Made by a program: the position numbers and the translations under genes. From assembly GCA_963668435.2 (NCBI GenBank), contig CAXXSC010000008.1:1178001-1242000 (forward strand): 64,000 bases of DNA. The letters run 5' to 3'. This document shows positions 1 to 8,230 of the stretch, piece after piece. The notes under the pieces were generated by a model. The model was not told where the DNA came from, did not search any database, and saw nothing but the letters and a program-made list of their open reading frames with translations. The DNA is from G963668435 sp963668435 (GTDB lineage Bacteria; Latescibacterota; Latescibacteria; Latescibacterales; Latescibacteraceae). Positions within the stretch are counted from its first letter, which is position 1. Every line of letters starts with the position of its first letter.

Positions 1-2
1 TC

Positions 3-2369
3 CTGATTTGTCTCGCGAGCATCTCCTGCGGTGGCGAAAATGGTGAAATACTACCGGCTGAAACCCCTGAGCCACTCAAATTTGCCGTTTTCGGAAACAG
101 CGGCCTTGCACTCGATGACGGCGCCGTATTTGCCGAAATGCTCAAGCATCTCGATACCATCAGTCCCGATTTCGCGGTCGATCTCGGAAACCGGCTGCCG
201 CCGGGATTGTCTTCAGGGGGAATCGCCGCGCTCCTTGACACAGTCGACAAGGACCGCGAGGCCTTGTCCTGTCCGCTTTATGTCCTCGCCGGACAGAACG
301 ATGTTTTCGATTACGACAGTGAGATGGCGTTCATTGACCGTTACGGTCCCCAGTGGTATGCGTTCTCACGGAAAGGCAGCTCATTCATTTTCCTTTCGAG
401 CGAGGACAGCGCCTGGGATCATGGTTTCGGAACGAGGCCATTCATGAGCACTGAACAGCTCGCATGGCTGGAACAGTACCTCGCAGCCAACCGCAGCGCG
501 AACACGGTGGTTTTTATGCATCGCGCAGTCTGGCGGGAGAATCCCATACTTTGGAAAAGCGAACTCAAGCCCCTTTTCGACCGGGGGGGAGTGGATCTGA
601 TCATAGCCTCCTCGGCAGACGGGCTCATGGATTACGGCTCACCGGACGGCATCAGAACGATCACAACCGGCTGTACAGGCCCTGTTTCACATGCGTCTGC
701 GGGTAATTTCCCGCACATGCTGACAGTGACAGTCGGGGACGGTAACCCGCGATTCGAAGTGATAAGCGCTGACGGCGGCCGAAAAGAGGGCATCCCTGTC
801 GACAGCGAACTTCTGGAGGACACAGCAAAGATTGTTCAGGCAATAAAACCGAGGCCTTTCGCTGCTGACAAAGGCTGGAATATCAGCGAATCACTATCTA
901 TCAACATTGAAAACCCGTTCGATGAACCGGTATCCGGCAGGCTTGAGTTTGCGCTATTCAAAGACACCTCGTGGTCGATCGAACCGGCTGATCTCGGTTT
1001 TATAGTGGAACCTGGCATGAAATCCAGCTACCGTATCGCGGTCAAAGCGAAATCGCCGGAACTGGCGCCTCTTCCGGTGATCACAGGCGAGCTCAACAAA
1101 GGCGCAACGAAAGTCTATGCGTTCGAGGAAGAATGCACTGTAGCGATTCCACCGCAAAGGATAGGCGATCCTGTGCCAGTCGAGGCGCATATCGCGGATG
1201 TCATCCCCTACGGTTTCAGCGGAAAACTCGCCATTCCCGTGGAAATCGACACCTACGATCTCTGCGGCCGTTGTGTTATTTACTGTCGGGACAGCGCGGG
1301 CAGGCAAAAATGCATCCACATCGCGTCACTCAAGAATTTCAGACCGGGGATCAACGAATTCAGCTGGAACGGGCTCGACCTCGAGGGCCGCAAAGTCTCA
1401 GCCGACTCACTCTCATACAGCGTTATTGTATACAACAAAAGGGCACCGGCGACATGGGTGGCTGAGGGCCCGCCAAACCACGGCGGCACTGCGATTGTCG
1501 AAGATACACTCAAGGGCCTGTCTGTACTGACTCATGACGGCTCTGATTTGAAACGTTTTCGGATCGGCGGATCACTCGGAAAGCCCTCCGCTGAAACAGA
1601 GGCCTCATTCGAAAGTATGCTTGACGGCGGCGAGCTGACCGGATTCGTTCGGACGGACGACAAACGCTTTCTCCTCGGCACAGCCGCCGGCATTCTCGCG
1701 GTCAACATGAACAGCAGCGGACCGGTGCGCGATCTGTCGTTCGGCAGCGACGGCTATCTCAGATTCGAATCACGACGAGGCAGAAAAGCGAGTGCGCCAA
1801 CTGCGTATGGGGACATGTTGGCTGTGGCTTTCGCGGGCAACAATGGCAACGGTACGGAGCTTGTCATTTACGATGCGCTGACCGGGAAAGAAAAGACTGT
1901 CATCGATCTCGGCGTCTTTTTCGGGGACATTTCCGGAACACCGGCAGTCACGGCCCTGCCCGACGGCATTCTCTGCGGACATCCGGACCACGGCCTTATC
2001 GTGAAACTCGGCTGGGACGGCAGTATTGTCTGGAGCAGTGATCCTGACTCCAGGACAGTCGCCGTTGACAGCGACGGCAGAAGTTACACCTTTGGCATCG
2101 GCTGCGACAGCTATGGTTTCTCGTATGTCAATACACCCGGTTATTCGGCCCGCTCGGTCGTAATCGGTCCCGACGGTATCGAGCTGTTCAGGGTCATACT
2201 GGTCTCACTGCCCGGTCTCAGGGTTTCGTCGGTGACACCACATGTGACCGGAGAAAGCAGCGACGGCCTTTATTTCGTAACACGCGGAGGAGACTGCCCA
2301 TATATTTTCCACGTTCCCTACACAATACGGCAGGGCTTGATTGTCGATGAAAGCGGCTATGTCGAATAG
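3..2369 (+). CDS. Exported metallophosphoesterase-like protein with C-terminal FlgD-like and propeller-like regions (5' partial)
   Basis: The frame is open to the left edge, so the start is missing. The first visible residues look like the end of a lipoprotein signal (LASISC, then a Gly/Glu-rich linker). The next part has the layout of a calcineurin-like phosphoesterase: AVFGNSGLA, VDLGNRLP, AGQND, FMHRAVW and a GCTGP turn. The usual metal ligands are altered: D-x-H reads GNS, GNHD reads GQND, and the final GHxH reads SADG. Catalysis is therefore doubtful. The second half has a FlgD-like Ig stretch (NEFSWNGLDLEGR) and a tail with the look of a beta-propeller, ending in a Gly/Asp-rich region. 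It is probably an envelope or secreted protein. No terminator is visible downstream. The fold assignment is from motif order only. Confidence 0.6.
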   Translation: MICLASISCGGENGEILPAETPEPLKFAVFGNSGLALDDGAVFAEMLKHLDTISPDFAVDLGNRLPPGLSSGGIAALLDTVDKDREALSCPLYVLAGQNDVFDYDSEMAFIDRYGPQWYAFSRKGSSFIFLSSEDSAWDHGFGTRPFMSTEQLAWLEQYLAANRSANTVVFMHRAVWRENPILWKSELKPLFDRGGVDLIIASSADGLMDYGSPDGIRTITTGCTGPVSHASAGNFPHMLTVTVGDGNPRFEVISADGGRKEGIPVDSELLEDTAKIVQAIKPRPFAADKGWNISESLSINIENPFDEPVSGRLEFALFKDTSWSIEPADLGFIVEPGMKSSYRIAVKAKSPELAPLPVITGELNKGATKVYAFEEECTVAIPPQRIGDPVPVEAHIADVIPYGFSGKLAIPVEIDTYDLCGRCVIYCRDSAGRQKCIHIASLKNFRPGINEFSWNGLDLEGRKVSADSLSYSVIVYNKRAPATWVAEGPPNHGGTAIVEDTLKGLSVLTHDGSDLKRFRIGGSLGKPSAETEASFESMLDGGELTGFVRTDDKRFLLGTAAGILAVNMNSSGPVRDLSFGSDGYLRFESRRGRKASAPTAYGDMLAVAFAGNNGNGTELVIYDALTGKEKTVIDLGVFFGDISGTPAVTALPDGILCGHPDHGLIVKLGWDGSIVWSSDPDSRTVAVDSDGRSYTFGIGCDSYGFSYVNTPGYSARSVVIGPDGIELFRVILVSLPGLRVSSVTPHVTGESSDGLYFVTRGGDCPYIFHVPYTIRQGLIVDESGYVE

Positions 2370-2512
2370 GAGTTTTATCATGCTGCCGCGGCTTGACTTG
2401 CAGAATGGCGTTTCATGTTGTATGTTTCCGGCATAACGATAAATAGGATGCAGCTCATTTTCCGATACATTTAATAATCTCGAAAAAATGAAGTCTATAA
2501 GGAAACTGAATT

Positions 2513-3268
2513 TTGACAAAAAAAATAGAGCGCCTCAACAACCTGCAGGTCGTACTTGTCGAGCCCCAGGTGCCCGGCAATGTGGGTTCGACTGCCCGCG
2601 CCATGAAAAACATGGGCCTTTCCAGGCTGACGGTTGTCAATCCCTGGTTCCGTGACCATCCGCAGTCCCGCTACATGGCGCACGGCAGTGAAGATATACT
2701 CGAGAACGCCCGCTATACCGATACGCTGGAGGAAGCTGTCGCGGATTCCGTTCTTGTGCTTGGCACGACACGGCGTAAACGGAAAAGCACACCCTTCATG
2801 AACGCGCGTTCGGCTGCCGAAGAAATCCATAACGCTCTCGAAAGCGGCCAGGTTTCGGTGCTGTTCGGCCGCGAGGACAAGGGCTTGTCGAATGACGAGC
2901 TGAAATGCTGCCATATTCACGTGACCATTCCGAGCTCGGAAAAGCAGCCCTCTCTCAACCTTTCGCAGGCAGTGCTCGTAATGGCCTATGAGATTTATAT
3001 GTTCGCACGGCCCTCATCGATAAAAAAACTCGACCTTGCCGCGGCCAAAGAACTTGCCGGCATGTACGAGCATCTCGAGGAATCGCTGACAACACTCGGA
3101 TTCCGCCAGTGGAACGATGGCGACAATTATATGAAATCGCTCAGGCGTGTCTTTTCGCGCACGAAAATGGAAAAACGCGATGTTGCCACTATCCACAAAT
3201 TATGCGGAGAAATTGATAAATATACGTCGCGGCTCAGGGCGGAGATGGATAAGGACAGCGAATCATGA
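2513..3268 (+). CDS. trmJ: TrmH/SpoU-family RNA 2'-O-methyltransferase, TrmJ-like
   Basis: This 251-residue protein carries the three SPOUT knot motifs in order: a first loop with PGNVGSTARAMKNMG (about 21-35), FGREDKGL (118-125) and SLNLSQAV (147-154). These bind S-adenosylmethionine and form the trefoil knot. The roughly 80-residue C-terminal helical extension (170-251) is the feature of TrmJ, which 2'-O-methylates position 32 of some tRNAs. The position specificity is inferred from the family. The start is TTG, preceded by AGGAAAC at good distance, and no in-frame ATG comes before the conserved region. It overlaps the next gene by ATGA, so the two are probably translationally coupled. Confidence 0.85.
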   Translation: MTKKIERLNNLQVVLVEPQVPGNVGSTARAMKNMGLSRLTVVNPWFRDHPQSRYMAHGSEDILENARYTDTLEEAVADSVLVLGTTRRKRKSTPFMNARSAAEEIHNALESGQVSVLFGREDKGLSNDELKCCHIHVTIPSSEKQPSLNLSQAVLVMAYEIYMFARPSSIKKLDLAAAKELAGMYEHLEESLTTLGFRQWNDGDNYMKSLRRVFSRTKMEKRDVATIHKLCGEIDKYTSRLRAEMDKDSES

Positions 3269-3537
3269 GCGGCACAGAAACAAACAGCGGCACCGCCAGG
3301 CTGGAAATTGCGGCCTATCCCCTCGGCACCGGCGACGCCAGTGTCTCAAAAGAGGTTTCAGCGATTTTCGATATCCTCGATAACTGCGGGCTGCCGTACG
3401 AGATATCCGTCATGGGAACGATCATCGAGGGGCCGCTGGACAGACTGTTAACGATAGCACGCGAACTGCACGACTGCCTTTTTTCGGATAGTGTCCGACG
3501 GGTCGTAACAGTCATCAAGATCGATGAGAAACGCTGA
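3265..3537 (+). CDS. MTH1187/YkoF-family thiamine-binding-type small protein (UPF0045)
   Basis: A 90-residue protein with the family signature: LEIAAYPLGTGDASVSKEV near the N-terminus, YEISVMGTIIEG in the middle and VVTVIKIDEKR at the end. The family forms ferredoxin-like alpha/beta dimers or tetramers. Some members bind thiamine or its pyrimidine moiety, but the cellular role is poorly defined. Its ATG overlaps the stop of the TrmJ-like gene by four bases, so the two are co-transcribed. A 109-base gap with no recognisable promoter or terminator separates it from the kinase gene downstream. Confidence 0.75.
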   Translation: MSGTETNSGTARLEIAAYPLGTGDASVSKEVSAIFDILDNCGLPYEISVMGTIIEGPLDRLLTIARELHDCLFSDSVRRVVTVIKIDEKR

Positions 3538-3646
3538 ACGACCGGTGTCAACATCTGCTGTACGGTTAAGAGATGACCGCAGCCCGTGTTCCTGACCGGA
3601 GAGGTTACAGTGTCAGACGCGAAACCGGCAGCAGTAACATTTAACG

Positions 3647-5311
3647 ATGGGATTTTTCATGCCCTGGAAACAATCACGACTGAGTTCGAGCGATTGGCTT
3701 GTTGTCCGATGGATGCTTATTATCCGGCCGGTCCTTGTCACCTCGACTCTCGGGCTGGCCCTGTTCATGATGCCCTCGAACCTCATCGACAAGAATCCCA
3801 TCACCGCAGTACTCATCGGCACTTTCATCCTCACCCTGCTGTATTGGATGGCGCACTATGTCACCGGCGTTTCACGGCTTCTCCTTGCGACCGAGATAGC
3901 GTTCGACATATTCATCATTACATTCATCGTGCATTTCACCGGGAGTTACGAGTCATTCTTCATTGGCTTTTATTACCTCTCGATCATGTGCGCATCGCTG
4001 TTTTTCCGGCGCATTATAACATTCCTTTTCTCGCTTCAGGCCGCAATATTTTTCAGTGTCGAGGTGATCATCGGCATTGCCGACATGAAACGTGTCCTCC
4101 ATGGGTCACTCCCAGAGGGAATGCGCGAGATCATTGTCCTCAGCGCGTTCCTCTATATTGCGCTCATGTTTGTTATCGGTATGGTCTCGAGCTACTACGC
4201 CGAAAAGCTCCAAGGCAAGGACACCGCGCTGATCAACGCGCTGAAACTCCTCCACAAGGCCAAGCTCGACACCACCGATATCCTGCAGAGCATGACCAAC
4301 GGTCTCATCGCGATCGACATGGAAAGCCGGATCATATACATCAACAGTGTTGCGGAGAGCATCCTTGAACTGGACAGCCGTTTTATTACGGGGAAATTGT
4401 GCGCAACTGTTTTTGACAGCCGGGCGTCAGGCTTGGTCGATATCCTCAATAATCAAAGGAAACAGTCGCAGGATACCCCCGAACAGGAAATAACCATCAC
4501 AAGCAGGAAGGGGCAAAGCATTCCCTTGGGCCTGACCTCGATGCCGCTCTACGATATCGACGGCAGCAGGCGCGGTGTCATCGTAAACTTCAAAGACCTC
4601 ACCGAAAAGAAACAGCTTCTCGACATGCTGAGACAGTCGGAAAGAATGGCGGCAATCGGCCAGCTTTCCGCCGCTATTGCCCATGAGATACGAAACCCCC
4701 TCGCGTCATTGTACAGCGCGGTCGAAATGCTGGCAGAAAATCTCAGTTCTGACAATCCGCAGGTTTCACGGCTCATGCACATTGTCGAGAAAGAATCAAA
4801 CCGCCTTCAGAAAATAAGCACTGATTTCCTGCATTTCGCCCGCATGGACAATCCCGAAATTGTTCAAACCGATCTGACAAAAGCTATCGATGACACGATC
4901 CTGCTCATAGAGAATGACCCGAGAAAGAAAGACGGCATTACGATAACCAACAATGTGCCCCCGTCAACGCTTATACTGTTCGACCAGGACCAGTTGAACC
5001 AGCTTCTCCTGAACACACTGATCAACAGCCTGGAGGCGATCGAGGGCGATAAAGGCGAAATCAGTTTCAGCAAAACCACGCCGGGTGAAAATAACACATT
5101 TATCCGCCTCATTATAGGCGATTCCGGGCCGGGCTTTGCAAAAGAGAACATAACCAGTATTTTCGAACCGTTCTATTCGACAAAAAAAGAGGGCACCGGC
5201 CTTGGTCTCGCACTGGTCAGAAAAATCACCGTTGCAAACAAGGGCCGTGTTTCGGCGCGAAACAGAAAAAACGGCGGCGCCGAAATCGTCCTCGACCTTA
5301 TACAAGCGTGA
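3647..5311 (+). CDS. pilS: PilS-like sensor histidine kinase (six membrane segments, PAS, HisKA, HATPase)
   Basis: Six hydrophobic segments lie at about 22-42, 52-72, 80-97, 104-120, 122-144 and 161-181, with very short connections, as in PilS kinases that sense within the membrane. A PAS domain follows (about 210-320, with SMTNGLIAIDMESRIIYINS). Then comes a HisKA domain with phospho-acceptor His346 in AIAHEIRNP, and a HATPase with DSGPGFAKEN and GTGLGLALV. The gene lies 8 bases upstream of a PilR-type regulator and close to two sigma-54 pilin genes. By family knowledge this pair controls pilin transcription, and PilS monitors pilin levels in the inner membrane. The ATG at 3647 gives a short cytoplasmic N-terminus. 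A second Met four residues later is possible. Confidence 0.85.
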   Translation: MGFFMPWKQSRLSSSDWLVVRWMLIIRPVLVTSTLGLALFMMPSNLIDKNPITAVLIGTFILTLLYWMAHYVTGVSRLLLATEIAFDIFIITFIVHFTGSYESFFIGFYYLSIMCASLFFRRIITFLFSLQAAIFFSVEVIIGIADMKRVLHGSLPEGMREIIVLSAFLYIALMFVIGMVSSYYAEKLQGKDTALINALKLLHKAKLDTTDILQSMTNGLIAIDMESRIIYINSVAESILELDSRFITGKLCATVFDSRASGLVDILNNQRKQSQDTPEQEITITSRKGQSIPLGLTSMPLYDIDGSRRGVIVNFKDLTEKKQLLDMLRQSERMAAIGQLSAAIAHEIRNPLASLYSAVEMLAENLSSDNPQVSRLMHIVEKESNRLQKISTDFLHFARMDNPEIVQTDLTKAIDDTILLIENDPRKKDGITITNNVPPSTLILFDQDQLNQLLLNTLINSLEAIEGDKGEISFSKTTPGENNTFIRLIIGDSGPGFAKENITSIFEPFYSTKKEGTGLGLALVRKITVANKGRVSARNRKNGGAEIVLDLIQA

Positions 5312-5319
5312 GGTAGCTT

Positions 5320-6678
5320 ATGACAAAACGACTATTGATTGCCGATGATGAACAGAGCATGCGCGAAACACTCGATATCATGCTCGGCAATGAAGGCTTC
5401 GAGGTTGTCACGGTCGAAAGCGGAAGCGATGCCCTGGTCGAAGCTGAAAAAAGCGATTTCGACCTCCTGATTACCGACATCAAAATGCCGGGTATGGACG
5501 GTGTCGAATTGATCGAGGCGATCACCAAAAAGGACAGCGATCTGCCGATCATCGTACTCACCGCCTATGCCACCAAAGATCAGGCGATCAAGGCCCTCAA
5601 CCTTGGCGCATCATTTTTCGTCGAAAAACCGTTCAAGAAACAGGAGCTTCTGAATTATGTCAATCGCGCCCTGAAAATGGAGGATCTGATCAAGGAGAAT
5701 AAATCCTTGAAGAAGAAGCTCTCGAAAAGCGGCGGCCTGGATCATATTATCGGCACGACAAAAGAAATCATCACGATCAAGGAACTGATCGCCAAAGTCG
5801 CGAAAACGGAATCGACCATCCTGATCACCGGAGAAAGCGGCGTTGGCAAGGAGGTTGTCGCGCAGGCGGTCCATTCACTGTCAGACCGTTCCGAGGGGCC
5901 ATTTGTAGCGATTAACTGCGGAGCGATACCCACAGAATTACTGGAAAGCGAACTTTTCGGCCATGTCAAGGGATCGTTCACCGGCGCGGTCAAGGATAAG
6001 ACAGGATTGATGGAAATGGCCAATGGCGGCACATTCTTCCTTGACGAGGTCGGCAACACCCCATTGTCGATACAGATGAAAATCCTCCGCGCTATCCAGG
6101 AGCGTGAGATCCATCCTGTCGGCGAACAGAGCGCCCGACATGTCGATATCCGCCTGATCGCCGCAACCAACGAAAACCTCAATGACCTGATCACACGCGG
6201 CGAATTCAGGAAAGACCTCTATTATCGCCTCAATGTTATCAACATACACATTCCACCGCTGAGGGAACGGCGCGAGGACATCGAACTGCTTTTCATCCAT
6301 TTCCTAAAACAGAAAACGGCAGAAACCGGCTGCAATCATGAAAAAATCCCGAAAGATTTCATCGACATGCTCATCGATTACGACTGGCCAGGAAATATCC
6401 GCGAGTTGGAGAACGTGGTTGAAAGAATTGTCGCGCTTTCGCCCGACGGTTCGTTTTCCTGCGAACTGCTCCCCGAGCACATCACGAAACCGCCGATGGA
6501 AAAACTTGTGGACGAGGCCGAAAAACATATCCCGAACATGGACGATATCGAAAAGGCATATATACATTGGGTATTGGCCCAACAGCGGGGGCACAAACAG
6601 AAAGCGGCGGAGATTCTCGGTATCGGACGTTCGACTCTCGACAGGAAGATCGAAAAGTTCGGGCTGGATGACATGTAA
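5320..6678 (+). CDS. pilR: PilR-like sigma-54-dependent response regulator
   Basis: A 452-residue NtrC-family activator. The receiver domain has phospho-acceptor Asp53 in ITDIKMPGMDG and Lys103 in VEKPF. The AAA+ domain has Walker A GESGVGKE (171-178), the sigma-54-contacting loop GSFTGA (218-223, Ser where GAFTGA is usual), Walker B GGTFFLDE, and the R-finger region near LRERREDIELL. The C-terminal Fis-type helix-turn-helix (HKQKAAEILGIGRSTLDRKIEKFG) binds enhancer DNA. It starts 8 bases after the kinase with AGGTAGC just upstream. The two nearest downstream genes are pilins with -24/-12 promoters, which are its obvious targets. The gene is complete with no unusual features other than the GSFTGA variant. 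Confidence 0.9.
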   Translation: MTKRLLIADDEQSMRETLDIMLGNEGFEVVTVESGSDALVEAEKSDFDLLITDIKMPGMDGVELIEAITKKDSDLPIIVLTAYATKDQAIKALNLGASFFVEKPFKKQELLNYVNRALKMEDLIKENKSLKKKLSKSGGLDHIIGTTKEIITIKELIAKVAKTESTILITGESGVGKEVVAQAVHSLSDRSEGPFVAINCGAIPTELLESELFGHVKGSFTGAVKDKTGLMEMANGGTFFLDEVGNTPLSIQMKILRAIQEREIHPVGEQSARHVDIRLIAATNENLNDLITRGEFRKDLYYRLNVINIHIPPLRERREDIELLFIHFLKQKTAETGCNHEKIPKDFIDMLIDYDWPGNIRELENVVERIVALSPDGSFSCELLPEHITKPPMEKLVDEAEKHIPNMDDIEKAYIHWVLAQQRGHKQKAAEILGIGRSTLDRKIEKFGLDDM

Positions 6679-6785
6679 AGCCTGTTTTTTTACAGTCCCG
6701 CAGCGTGTTTTAGTAAAAGTGAAAACATCTTATATTCGGTGGACATGCTGACATGAAAGCCACATGTTTCAAAATGGGCAACCGT

Positions 6786-6797
6786 GTATCACAATGA
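6786..6797 (+). promoter_or_regulatory. Candidate PilR-binding upstream motif of the first pilin
   Basis: GTATCACAATGA lies 103 bases upstream of the -24 GG of the sigma-54 promoter. A near-identical motif, GTATCAAAATGA, lies 114 bases upstream of the -24 GG of the second pilin promoter. The 11-base difference is about one helical turn, so both would face the same side of the DNA. The location suits an NtrC-type enhancer. Assignment to PilR is inference. Confidence 0.45.
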
Positions 6798-6886
6798 CTG
6801 CATTCAAACCGTATCGCCCATGAACATAAAAACCGAACCGACGCGGAAGTGCCGTCGATACGGGCTTTAACTGAACATAGATATTT

Positions 6887-6903
6887 TTGGCACAACCTTT
6901 GCA
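6887..6903 (+). promoter_or_regulatory. Sigma-54 (-24/-12) promoter of the first pilin
   Basis: TTGGCACAACCTTTGCA matches the sigma-54 consensus TGGCAC-N5-TTGCW. GG is at 6889-6890 and GC at 6901-6902 with exactly 10 bases between them. Transcription is expected to begin near 6914, giving a leader of about 125 bases before the pilin ATG. Confidence 0.9.
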
Positions 6904-7038
6904 ACTACTAATGGCGGAACTCAAAATGAACAGTGTTGCTCTTATGGCACCATGAATGAGAAATAAAGATAGTAATATAACGAAGCGCTTGAGCACATTG
7001 TAAAAAGTATTCACCCACACTTTTTAAGGAGGTTCACC

Positions 7039-7458
7039 ATGTTCCGCAGGAATGAAAAAGGTTTTACGCTCGTCGAGCTGATGATCGTTGTCGTTATCAT
7101 CGGTATCCTCGCCTCGATCGCCATTCCTAAATTTTCCAACATGATCGGCAAGGCAAAGACCACCGAGGCCAAACAGATCCTCAACCAGGTTATCACCCTC
7201 GAGACAACATACTACTACAAAACCAGCTCCTATGTCGCCTTTGACAATATCGACGTTCCGGCTATCGACTTCACCCTCCCCACCGGCGCGAAATTCGATT
7301 ACAAATTCGTCGACAATGGTGACGGCACAGGAACCGCAACGGCAACCGAAAATGTCGACCTCAATGGCGACGGAGATATCACGGACGGCCTTACGCTCGA
7401 CACCAACAAGGTGCAGGGCAACCTCGACGATGGCGGCGGCAGCATCCTTACATGGTAA
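7039..7458 (+). CDS. Type IV pilin-like protein (major pilin candidate 1)
   Basis: A 139-residue prepilin. The short leader ends in KG, followed by FTLVELMIVVVIIGILASIA, so prepilin peptidase would cut after Gly8 and methylate Phe9. Glu5 of the mature protein is present. The rest is a small globular head with no cysteine pair. The tail has a Ca-binding-like loop, VDLNGDGDITDG, with Asp, Asn, Asp and Asp in EF-hand/dockerin spacing, then a Gly-rich end closing in Trp. It is preceded by AAGGAGG and a sigma-54 promoter and followed by a strong terminator, so it is a single-gene unit. It could be a pseudopilin, but its own activated promoter and terminator favour a major pilin. Confidence 0.9.
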   Translation: MFRRNEKGFTLVELMIVVVIIGILASIAIPKFSNMIGKAKTTEAKQILNQVITLETTYYYKTSSYVAFDNIDVPAIDFTLPTGAKFDYKFVDNGDGTGTATATENVDLNGDGDITDGLTLDTNKVQGNLDDGGGSILTW

Positions 7459-7480
7459 TCGCCGACACGACAGAAACTTT

Positions 7481-7510
7481 CAAAAAGCCGGTCATATGAC
7501 CGGCTTTTTG
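7481..7510 (+). terminator. Rho-independent terminator after pilin 1
   Basis: This is a perfect 30-base palindrome centred on CATATG: a GC-rich stem AAAAAGCCGGTCA and its complement, ending in a T-run. It sits 22 bases after the pilin stop codon. Confidence 0.9.
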
Positions 7511-7530
7511 CTGTTCTGACACTGTAATAA

Positions 7531-7553
7531 TGATACGCTGTGTATCAAAATGA
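7531..7553 (+). promoter_or_regulatory. Candidate PilR-binding inverted repeat upstream of pilin 2
   Basis: TGATAC-N5-GTATCA (7531-7547) is an exact inverted repeat continued by AAATGA. Its right half and flank match the motif at 6786-6797. It begins 125 bases upstream of the -24 element, a usual enhancer distance. The left half is degenerate in the pilin 1 copy. Confidence 0.5.
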
Positions 7554-7653
7554 GAATCCGGCGTTTTAAAGACCATACAACAAGATATGGAAGAATCCAT
7601 GCCAGACGCCGCTACTGGCGGTATTTCCCGCGATTAATGGGAATTTAAACTTA

Positions 7654-7670
7654 TTGGCATAGTAATTGCG
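7654..7670 (+). promoter_or_regulatory. Sigma-54 (-24/-12) promoter of the second pilin
   Basis: TTGGCATAGTAATTGCG has GG at 7656-7657 and GC at 7668-7669 with exactly 10 bases between them. The predicted start is near 7681, about 39 bases before the ATG, a far shorter leader than that of pilin 1. Confidence 0.9.
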
Positions 7671-7719
7671 TTGATATAAGCAGCAAAGAATAACAGCAGG
7701 TTCCATACGGAGGCGGATA

Positions 7720-8139
7720 ATGTTCAGCAGCAATGAAAAAGGATTCACCCTTGTCGAGCTCATGGTGGTAGTCGTGATAATCGGAATTCTGGCATCAGTC
7801 GCCATGCCGAAATTTGCCCAGATGATATCAAGAGCGAAGACTACCGAGGCCAAACGGATACTCGGCCAGATTGTTGAACTCGAGGTCGCCTATTACTACA
7901 AATTCAGCGCCTATTTCGAATTTGACAATGTCGATGCCCCCGAAATCGATTTCCTGCTGCCCAACAACTCTAAGTTTGACTATGATTTTGCCGACAATGG
8001 CGACGGCACAGGAACCGCGACAGCTCAGGAAAATGTCGACCTCAATGGCGACGGCGACACCACGGACGGTCTCACGCTCGATACGAACCGGACTTATGGC
8101 AATCTGGATGATGGCGGCGGAGATCTCTTGTACTGGTAA
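7720..8139 (+). CDS. Type IV pilin-like protein (pilin candidate 2, paralogue of the first)
   Basis: This protein is also 139 residues and parallels the first pilin along its whole length: leader ending KG, FTLVELMVVVVIIGILASVA helix, KTTEAKRILGQIVELE linker, head domain, the VDLNGDGDTTDG acidic loop and a Gly-rich end closing in Trp. The two differ at many positions in the head, so this is an old tandem duplication, not a recent copy. It has its own sigma-54 promoter, an upstream GGAGG-type ribosome site (ACGGAGGCGG) and a terminator. The identical length and regulation suggest alternative or co-assembled subunits. No assembly genes (pilB, pilC, pilQ) lie in the window. Confidence 0.9.
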   Translation: MFSSNEKGFTLVELMVVVVIIGILASVAMPKFAQMISRAKTTEAKRILGQIVELEVAYYYKFSAYFEFDNVDAPEIDFLLPNNSKFDYDFADNGDGTGTATAQENVDLNGDGDTTDGLTLDTNRTYGNLDDGGGDLLYW

Positions 8140-8161
8140 GGAAAATCATTTCATCCCCTGA

Positions 8162-8196
8162 GAAAAAGGCCGGTTGTTTTTCGCCGGCCTTTCTCG
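8162..8196. terminator. Terminator between pilin 2 and hemL
   Basis: A GAAAAAGGCCGG / CCGGCCTTTCTC stem with an approximately 10-base loop follows pilin 2. The A-rich and T-rich flanks mean it could also serve the convergent hemL unit. Confidence 0.8.
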
Positions 8197-8230
8197 TTTC
8201 CCACTGTTTAAAAACAATCCTGCATACATC

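Larger units (their letters stand above)
6679..7038. other. 360-base intergenic region between pilR and the first pilin
   Basis: This stretch holds no convincing gene. It contains a candidate activator-binding motif near 6786, a sigma-54 promoter at 6887-6903, an AT-rich leader of about 125 bases, and a strong Shine-Dalgarno AAGGAGG at 7026-7032 just before the pilin ATG. I see no clear terminator after pilR. Confidence 0.7.
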
